A stretch of DNA of 5,400 nt from an uncultured Acidimicrobiia bacterium (lineage in GTDB: Bacteria; Actinomycetota; Acidimicrobiia; Spongiisociales; JAENVV01): the NCBI GenBank assembly GCA_905480085.1, contig CAJQPD010000239.1, positions 1 to 5,400 of the forward strand, given 5' to 3'. This document shows positions 1 to 5,400 of the stretch, one piece after another; position 1 is the first letter of the stretch, and every line of letters starts with the position of its first letter. Under the pieces are notes generated by a model. That model had not been told where the DNA came from. It saw only the letters and a program-made list of their open reading frames with translations, and searched no databases. The position numbers were made by a program, and so were the translations under genes.

Positions 1-2115
1 GTCGATACACAGGCTGGGGTCCCAGGTCGGAATCTCGATGGCGATCGATCGCTTCTCATACTTGGTAGTGCCGGTAGGAAACGTCCCGTCGGCAGGCAGG
101 GCACTCACCGGCAACAAGTCGCCCTGGCCGGCCAACATGGCGGCGGTGACTTTCTTGACGAAGTCCGGACCTGCCTCGGTCAACCGCGGCGGGCGGGTTG
201 TTATGGATGGGGCAACTTCAGGGATGCGGACTCTGTGGTGGCTGACGATGGCGTCCTCGACGGCCGCTTCGTTGTGAGCAACCACGACTTCGCCAAATTT
301 GGCATATGTCTTGCGGATCGATTTCTTGATCTGTTCCATTGCCACCGGTGGATCGAGGATGCCGGCGATATCGAAGAAACAGGCCTGAAGAACCGTGTTG
401 ACCCGACCCCCGAGTCCGGCGTCAGATGCCACCTGGTTGGCGTCTATGACGTGAACTTCGAGCTGTTTTTCGACCACTGTGGCGATCACCTCGGCGGGGA
501 GGTGGTCCCACAGGTCGTCGCCGTATGGAGAGTTGATGAGGACCTTGGCTCCTGGAGCGGCAATGGCCAGCGGGTTCATCTGATGAAAGAACTCGAATTG
601 GTGCACTCCGACGAACTGGGCAGAGCCAATCAGGTAAGTCGAGTCGATGGGCTTGGGACCGAACCGAAGATGCGAGACGGTCTGCGAGCCTGACTTGCGT
701 GAGTCGTAGACGAAGTAGCCCTGGGCATACATGTCCGTGGCTTCTCCGATGATTTTCACGGAGTTCTTGTTGGCTCCAACGGTGCCGTCCGACCCGAGGC
801 CGTAGAACACGGCGCGGTGGACGGTGGTGTCCTCAAGATACCGGTCGGGGTCATACTTGAGACTCAGGTGGGTCACATCGTCGATGATGCCGACCGTGAA
901 GTGAGGCTTGGGTTGTGACTCGCGGAGTTCGTCGAGGACAGCCATCGCCATGGGAGGCGTGAACTCTTTCGATGACAATCCGTAGCGACCGCCAATCACG
1001 CGCGGGGCAATGTCCCAGGCGGTACGTCCGAGGGCGGTTTCCTCGGCGAGCGCCGTTACGACGTCCTGGTAGAGCGGTTCGCCAACCGCCCCCGGCTCTT
1101 TGGTCCGGTCGAGGACGGCCAGGCTGATGACAGTCGGCGGGAGCGCCGCGACGAGGGCTTGCGGTGAGAACGGTCGGTACAGGCGCACCTTGAGCAAGCC
1201 GACCTTCTCGCCGTCGGCGACGAGTCGGTTTACGGCTTGCTCGGCCGCTCCGATTCCCGACCCCATCATGACGATGACTCGCTGGGCGTCGGGAGCTCCG
1301 ACGTAGTCAAACAGGTGGTAACGGCGGCCGGTCAGGTCGTAGAAGCGGTCCATGGCAGACATGACCAGGTCCGGTACGGCGTCGTAGTAGGTATTGGCGG
1401 CCTCACGGCCCTGGAAGAAAACATCGGGGTTCTGAGCCGTGCCGCGGATGACCGGTTGGTCTGGGGTGAGACGACGGTTACGGAAGGCCAGGATCGCGTC
1501 GTCGTCGATCATCGCCCGGAGGTCGGCGTCGAGGAGGCTGTCGATTTTGGCGATCTCATGCGACGTGCGAAATCCATCGAAGAAATGCATGAAGGGCACT
1601 CGCGAGGACAGGGTGGCGGAGTGGGAGATCAGCGCCAGGTCCTGGGCTTCTTGAACCGATGACGAGGCCAACATTGCAAAGCCGGTCATGCGGGCGGCCA
1701 TCACGTCCGAATGATCACCGAAAATCGATAAGGCGTGGGTCGCCACCGACCGGGCCGCCACATGGATCACCGACGGAAGCAGTTCGCCTGCCACCTTGAA
1801 CATGTTGGGGATCATGAGTAGGAGGCCTTGCGAGGCGGTGAAGGTGGTGGTGAGGGCGCCGCCTTGGAGCGCTCCGTGCAGCGCTCCAGCGGCGCCGCCC
1901 TCAGACTGCATTTCGATGACTTGAGGGACGGTCGACCACAGGTTCGGTCGACCGGCTGCTGACCAGGTATCGGAAAGTTCGCCCATGGGCGATGCCGGTG
2001 TGATCGGATAGATTGAGATGACTTCGGACAAGCGGTAGGCAACCGAAGCTGCAGCTTCGTTGCCATCAACGGTGATATAGGGCACGGCACTCCAAGTAGT
2101 CGAGGCAAGGTACAT
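1..2115 (-). CDS. nifJ: Pyruvate:ferredoxin (flavodoxin) oxidoreductase, single-chain NifJ type; N-terminal 705 residues, 3' end outside window
   Basis: This cytoplasmic enzyme converts pyruvate and CoA to acetyl-CoA and CO2, using thiamine diphosphate and Fe-S clusters, and passes electrons to ferredoxin or flavodoxin. Reading in from 2115, the frame stays open to base 1. Residues 15-45 carry the family's VDGNEAAA start and the YPITP motif (Thr39). Residues 68-80 are EMQSEGGAAGALH (Glu72 matches the catalytic Glu64 of the Desulfovibrio enzyme). Arg122 in HVAAR matches its Arg114. Later blocks include ALSIFGDHSD (128-137), FMHFFDGFRTSHE (175-187), RGTAQNPD (224-231), KVRLYRPF (309-316), LDRTKEPGA (335-343), GLGSDGTVGANK (439-450), YDSRKSG (470-476), SPYGDD (529-534) and the EKR motif (687-689). 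The last visible residues, IPTWDPSLCI, open the ferredoxin domain. Domains I-III and the EKR linker are thus present. The rest of the ferredoxin region and the C-terminal thiamine-diphosphate domain (about 470 residues of a usual 1170-1190) lie off the edge. No frameshift is seen. The ATG at 2115 is chosen for its weak AAAGAG site and lies 16 codons before the conserved VDGNE. Confidence 0.97.
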   Translation of the reverse strand, partial: MYLASTTWSAVPYITVDGNEAAASVAYRLSEVISIYPITPASPMGELSDTWSAAGRPNLWSTVPQVIEMQSEGGAAGALHGALQGGALTTTFTASQGLLLMIPNMFKVAGELLPSVIHVAARSVATHALSIFGDHSDVMAARMTGFAMLASSSVQEAQDLALISHSATLSSRVPFMHFFDGFRTSHEIAKIDSLLDADLRAMIDDDAILAFRNRRLTPDQPVIRGTAQNPDVFFQGREAANTYYDAVPDLVMSAMDRFYDLTGRRYHLFDYVGAPDAQRVIVMMGSGIGAAEQAVNRLVADGEKVGLLKVRLYRPFSPQALVAALPPTVISLAVLDRTKEPGAVGEPLYQDVVTALAEETALGRTAWDIAPRVIGGRYGLSSKEFTPPMAMAVLDELRESQPKPHFTVGIIDDVTHLSLKYDPDRYLEDTTVHRAVFYGLGSDGTVGANKNSVKIIGEATDMYAQGYFVYDSRKSGSQTVSHLRFGPKPIDSTYLIGSAQFVGVHQFEFFHQMNPLAIAAPGAKVLINSPYGDDLWDHLPAEVIATVVEKQLEVHVIDANQVASDAGLGGRVNTVLQACFFDIAGILDPPVAMEQIKKSIRKTYAKFGEVVVAHNEAAVEDAIVSHHRVRIPEVAPSITTRPPRLTEAGPDFVKKVTAAMLAGQGDLLPVSALPADGTFPTGTTKYEKRSIAIEIPTWDPSLCID

Positions 2116-2120
2116 ATTGG

Positions 2121-2127
2121 TCTCTTT
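2121..2127 (-). promoter_or_regulatory. Weak ribosome binding site of nifJ
   Basis: On the minus strand AAAGAGA ends five bases before the ATG at 2115. It is a modest match to a purine-rich Shine-Dalgarno sequence. It supports this ATG over later in-frame starts such as the codon for Val11, but only weakly. I could not pick out a convincing -35/-10 pair for nifJ in the 150 bases upstream. Confidence 0.4.
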
Positions 2128-2215
2128 GGCGGCCCGATGACCAGGGACCTCGTGCCATAGTGTCGGAGGAGTAAGTCAGCATTTAGGGGAATTGTGCCCT
2201 AGATGGGGTTACGTG

Positions 2216-2234
2216 GGTGCCGGTAGGATTCGAA
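2216..2234 (-). other. tRNA 3'-end-like fragment (T-loop plus acceptor-like tail)
   Basis: The minus strand reads GTTCGAATCCTACCGGCACC, the form of a tRNA 3' end: the invariant TTCGAAT loop, a 3' T-stem half CCTAC, then a seven-base acceptor-like CGGCACC. The 5' half of the T-stem does not pair beyond the first G-C, and no D-arm, anticodon arm or matching 5' acceptor (GGTGCCG on the minus strand) lies at the right distance. It is therefore not a functional tRNA. It could be a duplicated tRNA end left by an integrated element (an att-type scar) or chance. Confidence 0.22.
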
Positions 2235-2433
2235 CTAATTCAAGCGAGAGCCGGACGAGAACGGTGCCGGAGGGGCTGGCGTATCTGTCAGTAACCTTAT
2301 CCGGCCGTCGCCCCTTGACATTGAGGTCCATTGGTCGAGGAGCCGTTCCCCGGCTTTCGCCGTTTAACCAGGTCTTCCGCGTATCAGCCAAAGACCAACA
2401 TCATCTGCCTCCGCACCCCCGCCCTGACTCCGC

Positions 2434-2475
2434 ACCCCTGGCGAGGTCGCGGCGTTTCTCGACGCAGCCGAGTAA
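2434..2475 (+). pseudogene. Possible scrap of a tyrosine recombinase core domain (very short)
   Basis: The plus strand encodes TPGEVAAFLDAAE followed by a TAA stop at 2473-2475. This resembles the TPEEVxxFLDAA segment that often opens the catalytic domain of tyrosine recombinases (phage integrases). A different frame just upstream reads RTPALTP, so a frameshifted relic of a longer segment is conceivable. Nothing further of an integrase is visible: there is no Arg-His-x-x-Arg box and no catalytic tyrosine. The match is short enough to be chance. Confidence 0.15.
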
Positions 2476-2514
2476 TCCCGGATGGGTGGGATCAGATTGG
2501 TGAGCCCGGCGAGT

Positions 2515-2530
2515 TGCCCTCAGGAGGGCA
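2515..2530. repeat. Short perfect inverted repeat TGCCCTC-AG-GAGGGCA
   Basis: Seven-base arms separated by two bases (RNA form: six base pairs with a four-base loop). There is no T-run on either side, so it is not a classical intrinsic terminator. It lies about 80 bases beyond the stop codon of the 13E12 gene in its direction of transcription, where a terminator or processing site would be reasonable. Confidence 0.35.
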
Positions 2531-2586
2531 GCACAGTCTCCGGCCCAGTTTTGGCGGACTTGAGGTTCGCAGAGGTGACTTTTCTG

Positions 2587-2616
2587 CCGTAACCGGATGA
2601 TCGGTGGCGGTTACGG
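2587..2616 (-). terminator. Nine-base-pair inverted repeat overlapping the 13E12 gene stop codon; possible T-less terminator
   Basis: CCGTAACCG (2587-2595) and CGGTTACGG (2608-2616) are perfect inverted copies with a 12-base loop. The TAA stop of the 13E12 gene (2611-2613) is inside the right arm. As RNA this gives a stable GC-rich hairpin. On the minus strand it is followed by CAGAAAAG rather than a U-run, so it does not fit a classical intrinsic terminator. It could be a U-tract-less terminator or an end element of the repeat unit. Confidence 0.35.
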
Positions 2617-3885
2617 GGGGTCTCTTCGTTTTTGGTAGGTGTGGCCGAGTCTTGTGGTCCAGATGTGGTCGCCGTTGGTCGCCCGGGTGTAGGTCCACCC
2701 GGCTTGGTGGCGGAGGTAGTGGTCGTGGGGGCAGTTCGGTCCGAGGTTGGTGGTTTTGGTCGTTCCGTTTTCGGACCAGGGTTGCGTGTGGTCCATATCT
2801 GAGGCGGTGGCCGGTGCCCGACAGCCGATCGCCACACAGGTCGGGTGGTGTATTTCCACGTATCGGCGCTGGGCGGCGGTCGGTCGGCGGCGGGTGATGC
2901 CGTGATCGATGATCTCGCCGGTTTGGTCGGTTACCCTCCAGCGCCATTGTTGGTGTTGCCGGTTCTCGGCGACCTGGCGGGCGATGTCGGCGATGACCGG
3001 ACCGTATCCGGCCAGGTCACCGGGCTGTTCAGATAGGCGGGTGAGGGTCTCGAGGTCGACGTGGATATCGACGACGCCTCTCTTGCCGGTCTTGGCGAGT
3101 TTCCCGCCATCGAGCAAGTCCAGGAAGACGTCGGCGCGCAGTTGGTCCATGGTGCGGGTTTCGCCGGCCACCCGGAGGCTTTCGGCGATCCGGCTGATAC
3201 GGGACATGACCCGGGCGGCCTGGTCGGGTGGCAGGTCATAGCCGCCAATGTTGGCGGTTCCCGCTTCGGTGGGACGCAGCTCGATGTGGCGTTGGTCGAC
3301 GGCCTGCTGGTAACGGTCTTTGGCTTCGTCGGGATCGACGTCGATGCACAGTTTGCGGAGGCGGGCAGCTATTTGCCCGGTGGTCCACCCGGCGGCCGCC
3401 TCAAGGATCTGGTCGACGACGGCCCGGGCCGTGTCGACCCGCAGATGATCGGTGCCATCGGTGATCGTGCGGACCCGCCGAACATCCAGCGTTCCCGTCA
3501 CCAAGGCATCCCACACCTTCGGGAGTCGCTGCCGGAGTGTCTGGGCCAGATCCAGTTCCCGGTCGGCGGCCCGGCGGGTCAGGTGCAACGCACACCGGAT
3601 TTCGGCTGAGGCAGCCAGGTAGGTGACTTCGGTGTCGCCGTCGAAGAGATCGGCGCAATGATCCTCGATCGACGCCATTGCTTCATATAGGCGGGCATGG
3701 TGATGGTTGATCATTTTCTGGTGGGCCCGCAACACCACCACCCGGTCATAGCCCGACAGATCGGCCACCTCGATCGACGACAAGATGGCCGCCAGGAACA
3801 GGCCCGGGTCCATGTCATCGAGCCCAGCGGGAACCCCATCAGAAGCCACCCGTTCAGATATTGGGTCAGTCAATGTGTCGAACAT
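2611..3885 (-). CDS. 13E12 repeat family protein: DUF222 domain with C-terminal HNH endonuclease domain
   Basis: A 424-residue protein, a normal full length for the family. Residues about 25-330 form the helical DUF222 region, including LPKVWDALVTGTLDVRRVRTI (121-141, where family members have a helix ending near a conserved Arg) and MDQLRADVFLDLL (246-258). The C-terminal part is an HNH nuclease fold with zinc-type cysteines C350 and C355, the ASDMDHTQPW segment (D365, H366), N380, and NCPHDHYLRHQAGW (C385, D388, H389, H393). Where many HNH proteins have Cys or His three residues after the last cysteine, this one has Asp388; His389 is kept, so it may still be active. The role of the family is unsettled. 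Genomes often hold many copies, and mycobacterial ones are linked to the DNA-damage response. The ATG at 3885 lies in the middle of a LexA-type palindrome with a -10 element seven bases upstream and no ribosome binding site, which fits a leaderless start. It stands alone, not in an operon with nifJ. Confidence 0.95.
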   Translation of the reverse strand: MFDTLTDPISERVASDGVPAGLDDMDPGLFLAAILSSIEVADLSGYDRVVVLRAHQKMINHHHARLYEAMASIEDHCADLFDGDTEVTYLAASAEIRCALHLTRRAADRELDLAQTLRQRLPKVWDALVTGTLDVRRVRTITDGTDHLRVDTARAVVDQILEAAAGWTTGQIAARLRKLCIDVDPDEAKDRYQQAVDQRHIELRPTEAGTANIGGYDLPPDQAARVMSRISRIAESLRVAGETRTMDQLRADVFLDLLDGGKLAKTGKRGVVDIHVDLETLTRLSEQPGDLAGYGPVIADIARQVAENRQHQQWRWRVTDQTGEIIDHGITRRRPTAAQRRYVEIHHPTCVAIGCRAPATASDMDHTQPWSENGTTKTTNLGPNCPHDHYLRHQAGWTYTRATNGDHIWTTRLGHTYQKRRDPP

Positions 3886-3893
3886 ATGTTCGA
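3878..3893. promoter_or_regulatory. SOS box (LexA operator) centred on the 13E12 gene start codon
   Basis: TCGAACATATGTTCGA is a perfect 16-base palindrome and an exact match to the mycobacterial/actinobacterial LexA box TCGAAC-N4-GTTCGA. Its right half on the minus strand is the start of the gene (ATG TTC GA). It touches the last base of the proposed -10 element and covers the proposed transcription start, so bound LexA would block initiation. Damage-induced expression of the 13E12 gene is therefore expected. LexA itself is not in the window. Confidence 0.8.
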
Positions 3894-3898
3894 TTCTA
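3893..3898 (-). promoter_or_regulatory. Proposed -10 element (TAGAAT) of the 13E12 gene
   Basis: On the minus strand TAGAAT fits TANNNT and ends seven bases before the A of the ATG at 3885, the spacing expected if transcription starts at the start codon itself. No good -35 hexamer is seen at 16-18 bases upstream (CATTTT at 17). This is common for actinobacterial leaderless promoters, but it weakens the call. Confidence 0.5.
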
Positions 3899-4088
3899 AC
3901 CCGACCCTGTGACAGAAAATGTGCCCTCCATCCCCAGAGAACCAGGTGAAACCAGGTGCCATCGGCGGACGGGTAGCGCTTGAGATTCGGGCAGTTCGAT
4001 CCCCAGCTCCCGGAGAGTGAATCGCCGCCCGAACGGCGTCGGCCGGCGACTCATCGAATGGTGTCCATTAGCTTGAGACCAGACCACG
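3899..4088. other. Divergent spacer between the 13E12 gene and the DUF2200 gene
   Basis: About 190 bases containing the upstream regions of two diverging genes. It holds a tandem 10-base repeat, ACCAGGTGNN twice, at 3941-3960, and a short GC-rich inverted repeat CGCCG/CGGCG near 4023-4038. On the minus strand a frame from an ATG near 4052 to a TAG at 3896-3898 could encode about 51 residues, but it has no ribosome binding site and no family match. I did not find a clear promoter for the DUF2200 gene. Confidence 0.45.
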
Positions 4089-4098
4089 ATGACGGGAA

Positions 4099-4103
4099 CG
4101 AGG
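4099..4103 (+). promoter_or_regulatory. Ribosome binding site deciding the DUF2200 start
   Basis: CGAGG lies six bases before the ATG at 4110, a good actinobacterial spacing. The other in-frame ATG at 4089 has no comparable purine run at that distance, and the extra residues it would add (MTGTRPA) are not part of the conserved family region. The later start is therefore preferred. Confidence 0.55.
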
Positions 4104-4109
4104 CCGGCG

Positions 4110-4478
4110 ATGGCGACAAAAACCAGCGATAACAAGCACCGGATTTACACCACGAGCGTTGCCAGCGTCTATCCGCACTACGTGACCAAGGCGGAGAAGA
4201 AGGGTCGGACGAAGGCCGAGGTCGACGAAGTCATCCGTTGGCTGACTGGCTACAGCCAGAAGCGCCTGGAATCGCAGTTGGACAAGAAGGCCGACTTCGA
4301 GACGTTCTTTGCCAAGGCGCCGAAGATGAATCCGAACCGGTCGCTTATTACCGGCGTCGTCTGCGGTGTGAGGGTCGAAGATATCGAGGAACCCACGATG
4401 CGCGAGATCCGCTATCTCGACAAGTTGGTGGATGAACTGGCCAAGGGGAAGGCCATGGACAAGATCCTGCGGAGATAA
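4110..4478 (+). CDS. DUF2200 family protein
   Basis: A complete 122-residue protein, matching the family's usual length of about 120. The conserved features are all present: [20 protein letters not shown] (10-29), [19 protein letters not shown] (30-48), [20 protein letters not shown] (63-82), GVRVEDIE (86-93), and the C-terminal [20 protein letters not shown] (100-119). It is rich in Lys and Glu and has no signal peptide or membrane segment, so it is expected in the cytoplasm. The family has no assigned function that I know of. Here the gene stands alone between a diverging 13E12 gene and a converging transporter gene, so context gives no clue. An upstream ATG at 4089 would add seven residues but lacks a ribosome binding site. 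The family assignment is firm; the function is unknown. Confidence 0.93.
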   Translation: MATKTSDNKHRIYTTSVASVYPHYVTKAEKKGRTKAEVDEVIRWLTGYSQKRLESQLDKKADFETFFAKAPKMNPNRSLITGVVCGVRVEDIEEPTMREIRYLDKLVDELAKGKAMDKILRR

Positions 4479-4517
4479 CCGGATTGGTCGGTCCTGCGCA
4501 GTTACACATCGATCCGG
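4479..4517 (+). terminator. Possible hairpin terminator after DUF2200
   Basis: Directly after the DUF2200 stop codon, CCGGATTGGT (4479-4488) can pair with ATCGATCCGG (4508-4517) as a ten-pair stem with two G-U pairs and a 19-base loop, which itself contains the palindrome CTGCGCAG. There is no T-run after it, so it is only a candidate. The position between two convergent genes suits a terminator. Confidence 0.3.
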
Positions 4518-4526
4518 CCCAACTCG

Positions 4527-4565
4527 GCTAGCGCGTCCAGCAGCTGGCGTCGGCGCTTCGCTAGC
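4527..4565. repeat. Inverted repeat GCTAGCG/CGCTAGC at the convergent gene end
   Basis: Seven-base perfect arms (4527-4533 and 4559-4565) separated by 25 bases. The right arm touches the last base of the transporter stop codon. With such a long loop and no T-run it is a weak terminator candidate. Confidence 0.25.
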
Positions 4566-5400
4566 TAGGTCTGCTTGAGGCGAGAAGAGGTCAGCAATAC
4601 GCTGCCAAGAACCAGGGCGAGACCCGCCAGTTGGATGAGTTGGACCTGTTCATCGAGAAACGTAACGCCGAGGATGACAGCGACGATCGGGATGATGTAG
4701 GCGACGATTGAACCCCGGGGGGCGCCGACCCGGCCGAGGATCGTGGCATACATGGCCCGGGCGACTCCAGTCCCGAAAACGCCGAGGATGAGCACCGCCA
4801 GGACCGATCCCCAGGCGAAGGTGGATTCGCCAAGGCCGGCGACTCCGAAGGGGAGCAGGACGACGGTGCCGATCATCTGGGCCCGGGCGATCACTGCGAT
4901 ACCCCCGTATTTCTGTTGAAGCGGCGGCAGGACGTTGTTGGTCAGACCATATCCGAGCAACGCCAGGGCCACCCAGCCGACGCCGACGATTCCGGCCCGC
5001 GCCCCCTGCATGGTCGGCCAGACCAACAAGCCGACACCGGCCAGTCCGACGGTGAGACCGGCGACATGGCGGCGCGTCATCGATCGGTTGCCCATGGCGA
5101 AGGCGATCGACAGGGTCACGAGGCCGACTGCGGCATTCAACATTCCGACAATCGACGAACTCACCGACTGTTCGGCCAGCGCAAACAGCAAAGCGGGCGC
5201 GGCGTTGCCGGCCACACCGACGACGGCAATAGCCAGCCAGTCGGATCGGTCGATCGTGACCCGGGAAGCCCGTAGGGTCGATAGAGACGCCGCTCCGAGT
5301 GCCACCCGGACCGTGGCAATGACTCCCGGCCCGAGATGGTCGAGGCCGATGGCGATCCACAAGAACGATGATCCCCAGATCACCGAGATCGTCAGCAGAA
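4565..5400 (-). CDS. EamA/DMT-superfamily transporter, N-terminus outside window
   Basis: An inner-membrane drug/metabolite transporter, probably an exporter; the substrate cannot be told from sequence. About 277 codons are visible, against a family norm near 290-300. The frame is open to the right edge. The GTG at 5383 is preceded in frame by Leu-Leu-Thr-Ile-Ser, so the first membrane helix (ending IWGSSFLWIAIGL) begins earlier and the true start is off the edge. Counting from the Val/Met at 5383, hydrophobic segments lie near 1-15, 19-38, 50-70, 74-97, 105-123, 133-150, 162-182, 187-212, 224-243 and 249-265. This gives the ten-helix, two-repeat EamA layout. The first repeat ends in the typical VAGLTVGLAGVGLLVWP (107-123). 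The second ends with AYIIPIVAVILGVTFLDEQV (228-247), whose acidic DE matches the conserved Glu of the family. The gene ends LKQT-TAG, immediately followed by CTA and 19 further open codons (see findings). It converges with DUF2200, leaving about 86 bases between stop codons. Confidence 0.94.
   Translation of the reverse strand, partial: LLTISVIWGSSFLWIAIGLDHLGPGVIATVRVALGAASLSTLRASRVTIDRSDWLAIAVVGVAGNAAPALLFALAEQSVSSSIVGMLNAAVGLVTLSIAFAMGNRSMTRRHVAGLTVGLAGVGLLVWPTMQGARAGIVGVGWVALALLGYGLTNNVLPPLQQKYGGIAVIARAQMIGTVVLLPFGVAGLGESTFAWGSVLAVLILGVFGTGVARAMYATILGRVGAPRGSIVAYIIPIVAVILGVTFLDEQVQLIQLAGLALVLGSVLLTSSRLKQT

Larger units (their letters stand above)
2116..2610. other. Gene-free stretch between nifJ and the 13E12 gene
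   Basis: About 500 bases with no convincing gene on either strand. The open frames here (for example plus 2192-2503) are rich in Arg, Pro and Ser, match no family I recognise, and have no good ribosome binding site. What can be pointed out is a tRNA-3'-end-like fragment near 2216-2234, a 13-codon segment at 2434-2472 resembling the start of a tyrosine recombinase core domain, an inverted repeat at 2515-2530, and a second inverted repeat whose right arm crosses the stop codon of the 13E12 gene (2587-2616). Taken together it reads like a decayed flank of an accessory insertion, but that is inference. Confidence 0.5.

Noticed and set aside
38..1662. Several plus-strand open frames opposite nifJ.
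   Set aside because: They are antisense to a clearly conserved coding region, lack family matches and have no consistent ribosome binding sites.
1855..1896. Nested inverted repeat inside nifJ: GGCGCC outside, TGGAGCGC/GCGCTCCA (1865-1872/1881-1888) inside.
   Set aside because: It falls on the codons for the conserved GGAAGALHGALQGGA segment. Repeated Gly-Ala-Leu codons in GC-rich DNA explain the symmetry.
1930..1953. Two copies of the palindrome GGTCGACC 16 bases apart.
   Set aside because: Within conserved nifJ coding sequence (GRPNLWSTV region); most likely codon choice, with no sign of a separate function.
2192..2503. A 103-codon plus-strand frame beginning MCPRWGYVGAGRIRT.
   Set aside because: The GRIRT segment is the typical antisense reading of a tRNA T-loop, a known source of spurious proteins. 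The rest has low complexity and no recognisable domain.
3061..3609. A 182-codon plus-strand frame opposite the 13E12 gene.
   Set aside because: Lies entirely antisense to the conserved DUF222 region; a by-product of GC-rich codon usage.
4110..4135. Extension of the minus-strand frame 3896-4135 to an ATG at 4135 (79 codons).
   Set aside because: It would overlap the start of the well-supported DUF2200 gene on the opposite strand and has no ribosome binding site. Only the shorter version is worth a look.
5381..5383. GTG at 5383 as the start of the EamA transporter.
   Set aside because: The frame stays open to the right edge with hydrophobic residues (LLTIS) that complete the first membrane helix, so this codon is internal.

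Overview
The window is GC-rich with strongly G/C-ending codons. It carries one intact member of the 13E12/DUF222 HNH family, which is abundant in Actinobacteria, and that gene starts inside a perfect actinobacterial-type LexA (SOS) box. Together these suggest a chromosomal contig from an actinobacterium. Placement below phylum level (for example Acidimicrobiia) would be a guess.

Layout, left to right. Positions 1-2115 (minus) hold the first 705 residues of a NifJ-type pyruvate:ferredoxin/flavodoxin oxidoreductase. The gene runs off the left edge at the first cysteine of its ferredoxin domain, so no stop codon is visible and an ORF finder that needs a stop misses it. Positions 2116-2610 have no convincing gene. 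They hold a weak ribosome binding site for nifJ, a short tRNA-3'-end-like fragment, a possible scrap of a tyrosine recombinase, and two inverted repeats. Positions 2611-3885 (minus) encode the 13E12/DUF222-HNH endonuclease-like protein. Its ATG lies at the exact centre of the palindrome TCGAACATATGTTCGA, with a TAGAAT -10 element placed as expected for a leaderless transcript. Positions 3899-4109 are a spacer. Positions 4110-4478 (plus) encode a complete DUF2200 protein. Positions 4479-4564 separate two convergent genes and contain possible hairpins. Positions 4565-5400 (minus) encode an EamA/DMT-family transporter whose N-terminus lies beyond the right edge.

The four genes do not form a pathway: central carbon metabolism (NifJ), a DNA-damage-linked repeat-family nuclease, a small protein of unknown function, and a metabolite exporter of unknown substrate. 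The most informative signal is regulatory: the SOS box at the start of the 13E12 gene. I see no CRISPR array, no intact mobile element and no clear new multi-gene system. The accessory-looking part is the 13E12 gene and its flanks (about 2200-4050).
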